Below, piece by piece: positions 1-8,477 of a DNA stretch of 64,000 bases; within the stretch, counting starts at the first letter, position 1, and each line of letters starts with the position of its first letter. The translations under genes and the position numbers were made by a program. Location of the stretch: contig QORU01000006.1 in assembly GCA_003574785.1 (NCBI GenBank), positions 1 through 64,000 of the forward strand, in the 5' to 3' direction. The notes under the pieces are model-generated. The model saw nothing but the letters and a program-made list of their open reading frames with translations. It ran no database searches and had not been told where the DNA came from. This stretch comes from Taklimakanibacter deserti (GTDB lineage: Bacteria > Pseudomonadota > Alphaproteobacteria > Rhizobiales > Aestuariivirgaceae).

Positions 1-148
1 ATGCCGCCAAAGGCGGCACCGGCGAAGCTGGCGCGAAGCGTCCTGGACAGTGCGAGCACGGCGCTACAATCGACAATCACGGAACCTTCTCGTCCTCTCT
101 TCTCGCGGGGTTACCGCCCCGCAAGACCTTGACTTGTTGGTGGGAGGT

Positions 149-171
149 CCTCTCCCCCGTTGGGGGCGAGG
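149..171. repeat. GC-rich hairpin downstream of the SRPBCC gene
   Basis: The sequence has complementary arms CCTC-t-CCCCC and GGGGG-c-GAGG around a 3-nt loop. It lies just past the stop of the - strand SRPBCC gene but has no T-run on that strand, so it is either a weak terminator or a dispersed palindromic repeat. I see no convincing gene in bases 1-179. Confidence 0.4.
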
Positions 172-179
172 GTGGTTCG

Positions 180-638
180 CTACTCCGGCAGCCTGTCGGT
201 GCCCGGCAAGGCCTTGCCGGTCTCGAGGAGGCTCTTGAGGCTCGACAGGATGGGCGGCCAGCCTTCCGACACGGCGCTGATGAATTTGCTCGGGCCTTCC
301 GTCTCGGCCTCATGCGTGATGGAAAGCTTCATCACATCGCCCTGCGGCTCGATCTCGATCGTGCAGCGCGTATAGCCCTCGGCCTTGAGATCGGGCGAGA
401 TTTCGTGGCGCCATTTGATGACCAAGCGCTTCAAGGGATCGATGTCGACGATCTCGCCCGAATCGGCGAGGCGGCCGTCGGCGAAGAGGATCTTCCAGGG
501 GGAGCCCTTCTTCCAGTCGGACTCCTGATGCGCCCCGAACCAGTATTGCCGGTTGAAGTCGGGATCGATCAGCGCCTGCCAGAGCTTCTCCGCGGTGGTC
601 TTGATATGGATCACATAGACATAGCTGGGCTTACTCAT
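180..638 (-). CDS. SRPBCC/AHSA1-family protein
   Basis: A 152-residue START-like (SRPBCC, activator of Hsp90 ATPase 1-type) protein. The N-terminus has the family pattern for a hydrophobic-ligand cavity ('TTAEKLWQALIDPDFNRQYW'), followed by 'GSPWKILFADGR' and a C-terminal helix with 'EGWPPILSSLKSLLETG'. The ATG at 638 is chosen because GGAAGGA lies about 7 nt upstream; a GTG one codon earlier is possible. Its start overlaps the end of the ArsR gene by 8 bp, so the two are translated from one message. In such pairs the ArsR protein usually controls the SRPBCC partner; the ligand is unknown. Confidence 0.85.
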   Translation of the reverse strand: MSKPSYVYVIHIKTTAEKLWQALIDPDFNRQYWFGAHQESDWKKGSPWKILFADGRLADSGEIVDIDPLKRLVIKWRHEISPDLKAEGYTRCTIEIEPQGDVMKLSITHEAETEGPSKFISAVSEGWPPILSSLKSLLETGKALPGTDRLPE

Positions 639-948
639 CACTTTTTCCTTCCAGTTCTCGCTTGAGGTCGGCGAGCGCGCGCAATCTTCCGCGCTCGAAT
701 TTGTCGATCCAGCGATCGGCGATCTCGAAGATCGGCGTCGGGTTGAGATAGTGCTCCTTCTCGCGGCCGCGGCGCAGCGTCACGACCAGGTTGGCCTCCT
801 CGAGGATCGCCAGATGCTTGCTCACCGCCTGGCGCGTCATATCCATTTGCGCGCCGAGCGCCGACAGCGTCTGCCCGTTCCTCGCGCGCAGCCTGTCCAG
901 AAGCTGCCGGCGTGTCGGATCGGCCAGCGCCTTGAAGACTGCGTCCAT
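631..948 (-). CDS. ArsR-family winged-helix transcriptional regulator
   Basis: About 105 residues. It begins 'MDAVFKALADPTRRQLLDRL', the classic ArsR/SmtB opening, and continues with the recognition helix region 'MTRQAVSKHLAILEEANLV' and wing 'TLRRGREKEHYLNP'. No CxC or other metal-binding motif is seen, so this is the non-metal subgroup commonly paired with SRPBCC proteins. Start 948 is preferred because AGGAAG is well spaced from it; an in-frame ATG at 954 would sit directly on that ribosome binding site. It is the first gene of a two-gene operon. Confidence 0.88.
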   Translation of the reverse strand: MDAVFKALADPTRRQLLDRLRARNGQTLSALGAQMDMTRQAVSKHLAILEEANLVVTLRRGREKEHYLNPTPIFEIADRWIDKFERGRLRALADLKRELEGKSDE

Positions 949-1024
949 GCTCATCTTCCTCAATATGCAACCAAATAGTTGCCTGTCAAGGGACGAGAAT
1001 CCATGGGGGCCAAAACCAAATGAA

Positions 1025-1678
1025 TTATCGGGAATATTTTTCGACGAAGGCTTCCGCCGAGAGTGCCGCCATGTCGTCCACCGTATCGGCGAGCTTGTCA
1101 TGCGGCCAGTCCCACCAGGCGAGCGCCGCGATCCGATCGCAGATCGGCGGTGCAAAGCGCTTGCGCAAGGCCCGCGCCGGCACGCCGGCGACGATGTCGT
1201 AAGGGGCGACGTCCTTGCTGACGACGGCGCCCGCGGCGATCACCGCGCCATGGCCGACCGTGACCCCGGGCAGGATGATGGCGCCATGGCCGATCCACAC
1301 ATCGTGGCCGATCGTCACCTTCTTCAGCATGCGCTCCGCGCGGAAGCGCGCGTCGAGCTTCTTGCCGAGAAAATATTCATTCGGCCGATAGGTGATCTTG
1401 TGCTGGCTCACCCTGTCCATCGGGTGGTTGAGCGCATTGATGCGCACATCCGACGCGATGGCGCAGAATTTACCGATCTCGGCATAGATGACCTCGGCAT
1501 GGCGCTCGACATAGGAGTAGTCGCCGAGCGTCGCATCCTTGAACGAGACGCGCTCGGCGAGCGATGTGAAGCGCCCGAGGCTGGCATTGCGCAGTTGCGC
1601 GCTCGGATGGATGACCGGCTCGCCGTCGCGCGTCGCTTTCGGCGAATGGCGTTTCGGATGGCCTTTTGTCATGACCAT
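1025..1678 (-). CDS. Hexapeptide-repeat acyltransferase (PhnThr / xenobiotic acyltransferase type)
   Basis: A 217-residue left-handed beta-helix protein. Imperfect hexapeptide repeats run through '[20 protein letters not shown]' and '[19 protein letters not shown]', followed by '[20 protein letters not shown]'. The internal segment '[20 protein letters not shown]' with its conserved His is typical of the xenobiotic/chloramphenicol acetyltransferase-like group often annotated next to phosphonate genes. No phosphonate genes are near, so the substrate is open. ATGs at 1678 and 1672 are both possible starts. It stands alone, with its start facing the rpmB terminator. Confidence 0.82.
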   Translation of the reverse strand: MVMTKGHPKRHSPKATRDGEPVIHPSAQLRNASLGRFTSLAERVSFKDATLGDYSYVERHAEVIYAEIGKFCAIASDVRINALNHPMDRVSQHKITYRPNEYFLGKKLDARFRAERMLKKVTIGHDVWIGHGAIILPGVTVGHGAVIAAGAVVSKDVAPYDIVAGVPARALRKRFAPPICDRIAALAWWDWPHDKLADTVDDMAALSAEAFVEKYSR

Positions 1679-1691
1679 CGACGATAAAGCA

Positions 1692-1717
1692 AAAGCCGCC
1701 CGTTAAGGAGCGGCTTT
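1692..1717 (-). terminator. Rho-independent terminator of rpmB
   Basis: An 8-bp perfect stem (AAAGCCGC/GCGGCTTT) with a 10-nt loop. On the - strand it is followed by a T-rich stretch (TTTTGCTTTAT). It lies 26 bp past the rpmB stop. Confidence 0.75.
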
Positions 1718-1742
1718 GCACAATCCATTGCTGATCGACTGA

Positions 1743-2039
1743 TCAGGCGGCCTTCTGGGCGGCGATGCGCTTCTCGACGCTCTTCTTCAGGCGACGGGCC
1801 TTGAGCGAGAGGCTCTCGTCACGCGCCTTGGTGAGGAAGGCATCGAGGCCGCCGGCATGCTCGACCGACTTCAGCGCGATGGCGCTGACGCGGAAATTGT
1901 AGCCCTGCCCCATGGCATCGCTGATCAGGTTGACGCTGCACAGGTTCGGCAGGAACCGCGTCTTCGTCTTGTTATTGGCATGGCTGACCTTGTGGCCAAC
2001 CTGGGCGCCTTTGCCCGTTAACTCGCAACGACGAGCCAT
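1743..2039 (-). CDS. rpmB: 50S ribosomal protein L28
   Basis: A 98-residue L28 starting '[20 protein letters not shown]' and containing '[13 protein letters not shown]'. Length and motifs fit alphaproteobacterial bL28, a structural protein of the large subunit. The ATG at 2039 is the conserved family start; an upstream in-frame extension begins with unrelated sequence. It is monocistronic, with its own terminator at 1692-1717. This is ordinary housekeeping sequence and marks chromosomal backbone. Confidence 0.96.
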   Translation of the reverse strand: MARRCELTGKGAQVGHKVSHANNKTKTRFLPNLCSVNLISDAMGQGYNFRVSAIALKSVEHAGGLDAFLTKARDESLSLKARRLKKSVEKRIAAQKAA

Positions 2040-2611
2040 TTCACTGCTCCAACTCAAAAATCCTGGAAAGAGGCGGCTCGTATAAGGGCAAAGGCCCTTG
2101 AAGGTCAAGCCTGTGGCCGGGCTTGACCCGGCCACCCAGACATAATGTCACCAATGGTTGTCTTCCCATTTTGACGCAGAAAGTAAACGCCGATGCCGGA
2201 AAATCGATGATGCCGGGTTAACAGCGGCGTCCGGCCTTGTGGCCGGTCTCCTCGAGGTCACAAGATATTGTGCTAACATCTTGGAACAAATAAGGAAAAT
2301 CGAGAGATCAGCGATTCGGACACGCTCTGTTCCGGAAGGAGAACGCTTCCTTAACGCCGAGCCGCATTTTAAGCGCTTCCGGGTGACAATTCATAAACCA
2401 TGAGGTCTCGAGGCGCCGCCGGGATTAACTTTTTCCCATCGATCTGCCTATCCTCCGCGAAGCTCCATCCGGCTCCCACAAAATCCTGACCCAACGAAAT
2501 AAATGCTCAGCCTACGGAACAAAGCCTGAATCGGGCCCTGGTCAGCGATTCGGACAGGGTTTGTTCGCCTTTGAATCCGAGCGTTAAAGGGATGGCAATT
2601 TCGTCTGCCTA
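2040..2611. other. Intergenic region with a degenerate 25-bp direct repeat
   Basis: I find no convincing gene here. Two related 25-bp segments beginning TCAGCGATTCGGACA occur at 2308-2332 and 2542-2566 with three mismatches. They look like copies of a dispersed Rhizobiales intergenic repeat. The rpmB promoter must lie in the first part of this region, but I cannot place it with confidence. Confidence 0.5.
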
Positions 2612-2656
2612 GATCACGATCGCTTCAGGTTGAACCAACCTGAAGCGATCGTGATC
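2612..2656. repeat. Perfect 20-bp inverted repeat (REP/RIME-like)
   Basis: The arms GATCACGATCGCTTCAGGTT and its exact complement (2637-2656) are separated by a 5-nt loop. It forms the first half of a tandem palindrome pair upstream of the helicase. Elements of this kind are dispersed in intergenic regions of Rhizobiales genomes. Confidence 0.8.
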
Positions 2657-2670
2657 GGAATCTTTTATTT

Positions 2671-2720
2671 GGCGCGTGATCGGACGGAAAACCGGCATCC
2701 ACTTTTCCTGATCACGCGCC
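2671..2720. repeat. Second palindromic repeat, 11-bp arms with inner stem
   Basis: The outer arms GGCGCGTGATC (2671-2681) and GATCACGCGCC (2710-2720) enclose a second complementary pair GGAAAA/TTTTCC around 'CCGGCATCCAC'. The 'GGAAAACCGG...CCACTTTTCC' core is a signature of a widespread Rhizobiales repeat. It ends 48 bp before the helicase start. Confidence 0.75.
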
Positions 2721-2768
2721 TTGGCCCTTGACCGGGACCGTCCCGGCCCTCAAGTGAAGATTCATAAA

Positions 2769-5700
2769 ATGCCCGCCTCCCGTAGCGTAACAGCCGTCCT
2801 CGGCCCCACCAACACCGGCAAGACCCATCTCGCCGTCGAGCGCATGCTGGCCCATGGCACCGGCATGATCGGCCTGCCTTTGCGCCTCCTGGCGCGCGAG
2901 ATCTATGACCGCGTGCGCCTCAGGGTGGGCGATCACGCGGTGGCCCTCGTCACCGGTGAGGAGAAGATCATCCCCGCCACCCCGCGCTTCTGGGTGGCGA
3001 CCGTCGAGGCCATGCCCTCCGACATCGATGTGAATTTCCTCGCCATCGACGAGATCCAGCTCTGCGCCGATTTCGAGCGTGGCCACATCTTCACCGACCG
3101 GCTGCTCAACCGGCGGGGCCGCGAGGAGACCATGCTCCTGGGCGCCGCCACCATGCGCCCCATCATCGAGCAACTGGTGCCGGGCACCACCTTCATCGCG
3201 CGTCCGCGCTTCTCCAAGCTCGCCTATGCCGGGACCAAGAAGCTGTCGCGCCTGCCGCGGCGTTCGGCCGTCGTCGCCTTCTCGGCCGAGACCGTCTATG
3301 CGGTGGCCGAGCTCATCCGCCGCCAGAGAGGCGGTGCGGCCGTCGTGCTGGGGGCGCTGTCGCCACGCACCCGCAATGCGCAAGTGGCTCTGTTCCAGTC
3401 GGGCGATGTCGATTATCTCGTGGCGACCGATGCGATCGGCATGGGTCTCAACATGGATGTCGATCATGTCGCCTTCGCCGCGACGCGCAAATTCGACGGC
3501 TTCCATTATCGCAACCTCAATCCCGGCGAGCTCGGCCAGATCGCCGGCCGCGCCGGGCGTTATCTCAATGACGGCACCTTCGGCACGACGGGCGATGCCG
3601 AACCCTTCGATGCCGACACGGTGGAACGGCTCGAGACCCACAAATTCGACAATGTGCATGTGCTGCAGTGGCGCAATCGCGATCTCGATTTCCGCTCGAT
3701 CGAGGATTTGAAGCGCAGCCTCGGGCATTTCCCGCGCATAGGGGGCCTGACGCGCGCCCAGGCCGGTCCCGATGTCGTGGCCCTCGACACGCTCTCGCGC
3801 GATGAGGCGATCTTGGGCCTCGCATCCGGTCGTGCGCAGGTGTCGCTGCTCTGGGATGTCTGCCAGATCCCCGACTACCGCAATATCAGCTCGAGCGAGC
3901 ATGCGAGCCTCATCGGGCGCATCTTCGAGTTCCTGTCCAGGGACGATCGCCGCATACCCGAGGACTGGTTCGCCCGCCAATTGAGCCACTGCGACCGCTC
4001 CGATGGGGACATCGACACCTTGTCGAACCGCATCGCCCATGTGCGCACCTGGACTTTTGTGGCAAACCGGACAGACTGGCTGGAAGCGCCGCTCTTCTGG
4101 CAGTCGCGCACCCGCGAAATTGAGGACAAACTATCAGATGCCTTGCATGAAAGGCTCACACAGCGTTTTATCGACCGCCGCACGAGCGTGCTCATGCGTA
4201 GGTTGGCCCAAAAGGAAGAGTTGATGTCGACGGTCGAGGAAGATGGCGCCCTTCATGTGGAAGGCGAATACGTAGGGCGCATCAAAGGATTTCATTTTAT
4301 TCCCGATGGTGGCGATGGCGCCACCAAGACGGTGAAGGCCGCCTCCCTCAAGGCCGTGGCCAGCGAGATCGCGGCGCGCGCCCAGACGGTCGCCGCCTGT
4401 CCCGATCCCGATCTCTCATTGACCCGGCAGGGCCAGATCGTCTGGCAGAATGCGCCGATCGCCAAGCTCGAAGCGGGGCCGTCGCTGCTCAAGCCGCGCA
4501 TCGTGATCATCGCCGACAATCAGCTCTCGGGGTCTGACCGCGAAGCGGTGCAGGCGAGGCTCGAGAAGTTCCTGAGCCGGCACATTGCCAATATCGTCGA
4601 GCCGTTGACCAAGCTCGAGGAAGGCGAAGGCCTTGCCGGAACGAGCCGCGGCATCGCGTTCCGCCTGGTCGAGACTTTGGGCGTCCTGCCGCGCGACCAG
4701 GTGGCGCAGGAGATCAAGAGCCTTTCCCAGGAAGAGCGCGCCGCCTTGCGCAAATTCGGCGTGCGCTTCGGCGCCTTCAATATCTTCGTGCCGCTGCTGC
4801 TCAAGCCCGCCGCGACGCAATTGCGCCTGCTGCTCTGGGGCTTGGAGAAGAGCAAGGACGGCAAGTTCGATGTCGAGACCCTGCCTGAGTCGCCGGGTCA
4901 GGGCCTGACCTCCGCGCTCTTCGACCGCTCGACGCCGCGCGGCTTCTATGGGGTGTGCGGCTATCGCATTTGTGGGCCGCGGGTGGTGCGCATCGACATG
5001 CTCGAGCGCCTCGCCGACATGATCCGCGACCGGGTATTCTGGCGTGCGCGTTTCCCCGAGGAGCCGCGACCGCAAGGGTCGGTCGAGGGCGGCGGGTTCG
5101 CCATCGTCCCCGATATGATGTCGCTCGTCGGTTGTTCCGGCGAGGAGTTCGAGGCCATTCTGCGGAGCCTCGATTTCCGCATGCAGAAGCGCAAGGTGAA
5201 GCGGCCGGCATCAGCCACGGCGACTGTCCCGGAAGCGCAAGCCGCGGCAGCGGAAGGCGCCACCGCTGAAGCCGCCGAGCCGGCGGAGAGCGCGACGATT
5301 GCCGCAGAACCGGCCGAAGCTCCAACCCTGGAAACGCCTCCGCTCTCTGAGCCCGAGCCCGAAGCAACGGTCGAGACCGTTGTGGCGGCGGAGGCAACCG
5401 AGATCGAGGCCGCGGAACCGGCTCCCGAAGCTCCGGCCGAAATGCCGGCGGAAGGGACCGAGCCGATTACGGTTCCCGAGACGCCTGACGCCCAGGCGGC
5501 CGTGGAACCCGCCATGGAAGAAGTCGAGATCGATGTCTGGTGGCCCAAGGATACGGGGCCCTTCCGCCGCGAGCGGCCGAAACCGGATGCGCGGCCCCAG
5601 CAGCATCGGCATAAGCGCAAGGAGCGGACGGACCGGAAGCCTCAGCCGGAAGGCTCAGGCGCACCGCCGCCCAAGGCGGCCAAGCCGCAGCGGCCGCGGC

Positions 5701-5789
5701 CCGAGCGTCGGCCGGAAAAGCCGATCGATCCTGATTCGCCTTTTGCCGTTCTGGGGGCGCTCAAGGCCCAGCTCGCCAAAAAGACGTGA
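2769..5789 (+). CDS. SUV3-like superfamily 2 RNA helicase
   Basis: A 1006-residue helicase related to SUPV3L1/Suv3. Motif I is GPTNTGKTH (residues 12-20) and motif II is the Suv3-type DEIQ (94-97), followed by 'LLGAATMRP' (motif III). The C-terminal helicase domain carries 'LVATDAIGMGLNMDVDHV' and 'QIAGRAGRYLNDG'. From about residue 800 the protein becomes a low-complexity Ala/Glu/Pro stretch, then a Lys/Arg-rich tail likely to bind RNA. The ATG at 2769 follows a GTGAAG ribosome site; upstream codons encode non-family sequence. It overlaps the S4 gene, so the two are co-translated. The likely role is ATP-dependent RNA unwinding in turnover or ribosome work. Confidence 0.9.
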   Translation: MPASRSVTAVLGPTNTGKTHLAVERMLAHGTGMIGLPLRLLAREIYDRVRLRVGDHAVALVTGEEKIIPATPRFWVATVEAMPSDIDVNFLAIDEIQLCADFERGHIFTDRLLNRRGREETMLLGAATMRPIIEQLVPGTTFIARPRFSKLAYAGTKKLSRLPRRSAVVAFSAETVYAVAELIRRQRGGAAVVLGALSPRTRNAQVALFQSGDVDYLVATDAIGMGLNMDVDHVAFAATRKFDGFHYRNLNPGELGQIAGRAGRYLNDGTFGTTGDAEPFDADTVERLETHKFDNVHVLQWRNRDLDFRSIEDLKRSLGHFPRIGGLTRAQAGPDVVALDTLSRDEAILGLASGRAQVSLLWDVCQIPDYRNISSSEHASLIGRIFEFLSRDDRRIPEDWFARQLSHCDRSDGDIDTLSNRIAHVRTWTFVANRTDWLEAPLFWQSRTREIEDKLSDALHERLTQRFIDRRTSVLMRRLAQKEELMSTVEEDGALHVEGEYVGRIKGFHFIPDGGDGATKTVKAASLKAVASEIAARAQTVAACPDPDLSLTRQGQIVWQNAPIAKLEAGPSLLKPRIVIIADNQLSGSDREAVQARLEKFLSRHIANIVEPLTKLEEGEGLAGTSRGIAFRLVETLGVLPRDQVAQEIKSLSQEERAALRKFGVRFGAFNIFVPLLLKPAATQLRLLLWGLEKSKDGKFDVETLPESPGQGLTSALFDRSTPRGFYGVCGYRICGPRVVRIDMLERLADMIRDRVFWRARFPEEPRPQGSVEGGGFAIVPDMMSLVGCSGEEFEAILRSLDFRMQKRKVKRPASATATVPEAQAAAAEGATAEAAEPAESATIAAEPAEAPTLETPPLSEPEPEATVETVVAAEATEIEAAEPAPEAPAEMPAEGTEPITVPETPDAQAAVEPAMEEVEIDVWWPKDTGPFRRERPKPDARPQQHRHKRKERTDRKPQPEGSGAPPPKAAKPQRPRPERRPEKPIDPDSPFAVLGALKAQLAKKT

Positions 5790-6097
5790 CCGAGACGCGT
5801 CAGCGCATAGATAAATGGCTGTGGTTCACCCGAATGGTGAAGACCCGGACCCTGGCCCAAGCCATAGTGTCGCAGGGACAGGTTCGGGTGAACAAGTCGA
5901 GGGTGGTGAAGCCCAGCCATGATGTGGGTCCCGGTGATATCCTGACCTTGGCCGTCCATGGTCGGGTGCGGGTCGTCAGGATCTTGGGCGTCGGCACGAG
6001 ACGGGGGCCCGCCAGCGAGGCTCAGACCCTCTTCGAGGACATATCTGCTTCCGAAACGACGCCGGCTGCGTCGGAAAAGCTGCTGCACAAGCGCTAA
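5786..6097 (+). CDS. S4-domain RNA-binding protein (Hsp15/HslR-like)
   Basis: 103 residues with an N-terminal S4 fold ('QRIDKWLWFTRMVKTRTLAQ', then 'GQVRVNKSRVVKPSHDVGPG'). This matches the Hsp15 family, which in E. coli binds stalled 50S-nascent chain complexes. It starts at a GTG that overlaps the helicase stop (GTGA), giving translational coupling. Pairing with a SUV3-like helicase is a recurrent alphaproteobacterial order, and the downstream fdxA and CarD genes extend it. Confidence 0.85.
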   Translation: MTETRQRIDKWLWFTRMVKTRTLAQAIVSQGQVRVNKSRVVKPSHDVGPGDILTLAVHGRVRVVRILGVGTRRGPASEAQTLFEDISASETTPAASEKLLHKR

Positions 6098-6140
6098 AGC
6101 CTTGCTATAGAGCGTTCGGAATAAAGAACGGATTGTGCGA

Positions 6141-6479
6141 ATGACTTATATCGTCACGGAAAACTGCATTAAGTGCAAGTACATGGATTGCGTGGAAGTT
6201 TGCCCGGTGGACTGCTTCTACGAGGGCGAGAATATGCTCGTCATCCATCCGGACGAATGTATCGACTGCGGCGTGTGCGAGCCCGAATGCCCGGCCGAGG
6301 CGATCAAGCCCGACACCGAGCCTGGGCTCGAAAAGTGGCTTGAGCTCAATACCGAATATGCGCCGAAATGGCCGAATATCACGATCAAGCGGGATGCGCC
6401 GCCCGATGCCAAGGAATTCGACGGGGTCGAGGGCAAGCTTGAGAAATATTTCTCACCCGAGCCCGGCGAAGGCGATTAG
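6141..6479 (+). CDS. fdxA: Seven-iron ferredoxin FdxA
   Basis: A 112-residue [3Fe-4S][4Fe-4S] ferredoxin. The first cluster region is '[21 protein letters not shown]' reading from the first Cys, and the second is '[16 protein letters not shown]'. The C-terminal extension '[20 protein letters not shown]' is typical of alphaproteobacterial FdxA. It starts at ATG 6141 ('MTYIVTENC'). It acts as a cytoplasmic electron carrier. Confidence 0.95.
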   Translation: MTYIVTENCIKCKYMDCVEVCPVDCFYEGENMLVIHPDECIDCGVCEPECPAEAIKPDTEPGLEKWLELNTEYAPKWPNITIKRDAPPDAKEFDGVEGKLEKYFSPEPGEGD

Positions 6480-6879
6480 GGATCGAGTGCGATCCGAAAA
6501 GATCGTGTGCAAACAAAAAGTTAACCAATAAGGGCGGTTCGAGTTTCGCTACAGGAGATGGCGTCCGAGCCAGGGAGCATTAACCTTTTCCCCAGCAAAT
6601 ATCGTTTGTTACGCAAAATTATACCGTACACGGACTGGCCGGACTTTAATTTTCATTAAAGCCGTGCTATATTCCCTCATGATGTAGAAAAGACTTACGG
6701 AAACGATCCCGGGCCCCCAAAGCTCGGATTTTTTTCGCCTAAAGTGCCTGTCTACCGCTGGAAAGGGGCTCGAGATCCCCATCCGCTGGACGCCCTGGGC
6801 GAGATCAGAAGATCGGCCGTTTGCCTGAGGCGCAGGCTTTAGCTTGCGCCATCGATAGGTTGCGAGGCGAAGGAAAGCC
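6480..6879. other. Intergenic region upstream of the CarD-type gene
   Basis: I see no gene here. The middle part (about 6,590-6,690) is distinctly A/T-richer and holds a possible -10 element TATATT at 6668-6673 with only a weak -35 candidate 17 nt upstream. It probably carries the promoter of the CarD-type gene. Confidence 0.4.
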
Positions 6880-7803
6880 ATGACCAAATCGAAGACCAAG
6901 GCGAAAGCAAAAACCCATAAACCCGCTCAGAAGAAGAAGATCGTGAAAACCACAGCCAAGAAAAAGCCGGCCGTGAAGGCCAAGACTGTTGCCCCTGCCA
7001 AGAAGCTGAAGTCGATTGCCCGTCCGGCCCCGGCCAAGGCAGCGGCGAAGCCCGTTCACAAGCCCGAGGCGAAGGCCCATCCGGTCCATCCGCCGAAGCC
7101 CGTCCACGCGCCGAAGCCCCAGGCTCATGCGCAGGCGGCCAAGCCCGCTCATGCGGCGAAGCCGGCCCAGCCGCATCCGGCCCCGGTAGCGGCCCGTCCG
7201 GCGGCTCCGCCCCAGATCACCAATATGGCCGACAAGCCGGTCGTCGCGACGCCCGCGGCCAAGAAGCTTCTGTTCAAGGTCAATGAGCTGATCGTCTATC
7301 CGGCTCATGGCGTTGGCCGCGTGGTGCAGATCGAGGAGCAGGAGATCGCCGGCATCAAGCTCGAGCTCTATATCGTCGACTTCGAGAAGGAGAAGCTGCG
7401 CCTCAAGGTGCCGACCTCCAAGTCGGAGCAGAAGGGCATGCGCAAGCTCGCCGACAAGCCCCTCATCGATCATGCGATGAAGGTGCTGAAGGGCCGCGCC
7501 CGCATCAAGCGCACCATGTGGTCCAGGCGTGCCCAGGAATATGAAGCGAAGATCAATTCCGGCGACCTGATCGCAGTGGCCGAGGTCGTGCGCGACCTCT
7601 ACCGCTCCGAGCGCCAGCCCGAGCAGTCCTATTCCGAACGCCAGCTCTTCGAGCAGGCGCTGGAGCGCATGGCGCGCGAGATCGCCGCGGTGAAGAAGAT
7701 CGACGACGACATGGCGATCAAGGAGATCGAAGCCTTCCTCGCCAAGAACGCCCATCGCAACACCAAGGCCGATGACAGCGTTCCGGCGGAAGAAGCCGCA
7801 TAA
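6880..7803 (+). CDS. CarD/CdnL-family transcription regulator with long basic N-terminal tail
   Basis: 307 residues. From about residue 130 the CarD/CdnL RNA-polymerase interaction domain is clear ('FKVNELIVYPAHGVGRVVQI', 'KLRLKVPTSKSEQKGMRKLA'), followed by the helical DNA-binding half ('AKINSGDLIAVAEVVRDLYR', 'YSERQLFEQALERMAREIAA'). CdnL proteins bind the RNAP beta subunit and stabilise open complexes at rRNA and growth promoters. Unusually, residues 1-125 are a Lys/Ala/Pro/His-rich, probably disordered extension. The gene sits after fdxA, a common alphaproteobacterial neighbour, and is followed by a strong terminator. Confidence 0.92.
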   Translation: MTKSKTKAKAKTHKPAQKKKIVKTTAKKKPAVKAKTVAPAKKLKSIARPAPAKAAAKPVHKPEAKAHPVHPPKPVHAPKPQAHAQAAKPAHAAKPAQPHPAPVAARPAAPPQITNMADKPVVATPAAKKLLFKVNELIVYPAHGVGRVVQIEEQEIAGIKLELYIVDFEKEKLRLKVPTSKSEQKGMRKLADKPLIDHAMKVLKGRARIKRTMWSRRAQEYEAKINSGDLIAVAEVVRDLYRSERQPEQSYSERQLFEQALERMAREIAAVKKIDDDMAIKEIEAFLAKNAHRNTKADDSVPAEEAA

Positions 7804-7825
7804 GACGACCGCATCACCGATGCAC

Positions 7826-7853
7826 AAAGCCCGGCTCAGGCCGGGCTTTTTGT
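7826..7853 (+). terminator. Rho-independent terminator after the CarD gene
   Basis: A 10-bp perfect stem (AAAGCCCGGC/GCCGGGCTTT), TCAG loop and T-run (TTTTTGTCTT), 22 bp after the stop codon. Confidence 0.9.
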
Positions 7854-7945
7854 CTTGCGTCGGAGGAATTCCACTTCGCCGGGATACGCGCTAGAATCCA
7901 TGGCCGCCCTCGAGGCGGCCATCCGCCAAAACCCGGCAGGCGATC

Positions 7946-8254
7946 ATGAGCCAGCAAACCACCGTCACGCCGCGCACCAAAGTCAAAGCGAAGGTCGAGC
8001 GCCCAAAACTTTGGAAGGTGATCCTGCTCAACGACGATTTCACGCCGCGCGAATTCGTCGTCGTGGTGCTGAAGACCGTGTTCCGCATGAACCAGGCGCG
8101 CGCCTACAGCGTGATGATGACCGCGCATCAGAAGGGCGCCTGCGTCATCGCGGTGTTCACCAAGGACGTCGCCGACACGAAAGCGAAAGAGGCGACCGAG
8201 CTCGGCAAGAGCAAGGGCTATCCGCTGTTCTTCACGACGGAGCCGGAAGAGTAG
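7946..8254 (+). CDS. clpS: ATP-dependent Clp protease adaptor ClpS
   Basis: 102 residues with the ClpS core 'LWKVILLNDDFTPREFVVVV' and 'CVIAVFTKDVADTKA'. The Asn-Asp-Asp triad and following hydrophobic residues form the N-degron pocket. The N-terminal approximately 20 residues are the flexible part that enters ClpA. It delivers N-end-rule substrates to ClpAP. No clpA follows in this window; a fasciclin gene and the tRNA/prophage junction come next. Confidence 0.94.
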   Translation: MSQQTTVTPRTKVKAKVERPKLWKVILLNDDFTPREFVVVVLKTVFRMNQARAYSVMMTAHQKGACVIAVFTKDVADTKAKEATELGKSKGYPLFFTTEPEE

Positions 8255-8477
8255 GGTTGGGCTCACCCGTGCCGGAGCGTCCCGGATGGGGCGCTTTCGC
8301 GAAATTTCCCTGAATTTTCCCTGTATCCGTGCGCGCGACCGCCCCCTTACTCGCGGGGACCGCTTTTGGTTGCACGGAAATCGCTCAATTCATTGTGACG
8401 CGGCAGAGGGCGTCTCCTGACCCTGAGGCTTCGTATCGAAGGGCGTATCCATTTGGATAAACCAGAGAGGAACGAGC

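Noticed and set aside
2158..2403. An 81-codon + strand frame in the rpmB-helicase gap
   Set aside because: No ribosome site, and part of it is a copy of a degenerate intergenic repeat.
2712..4040. A 442-codon open frame antisense to the helicase
   Set aside because: Shadow of the helicase codon bias; no motif.
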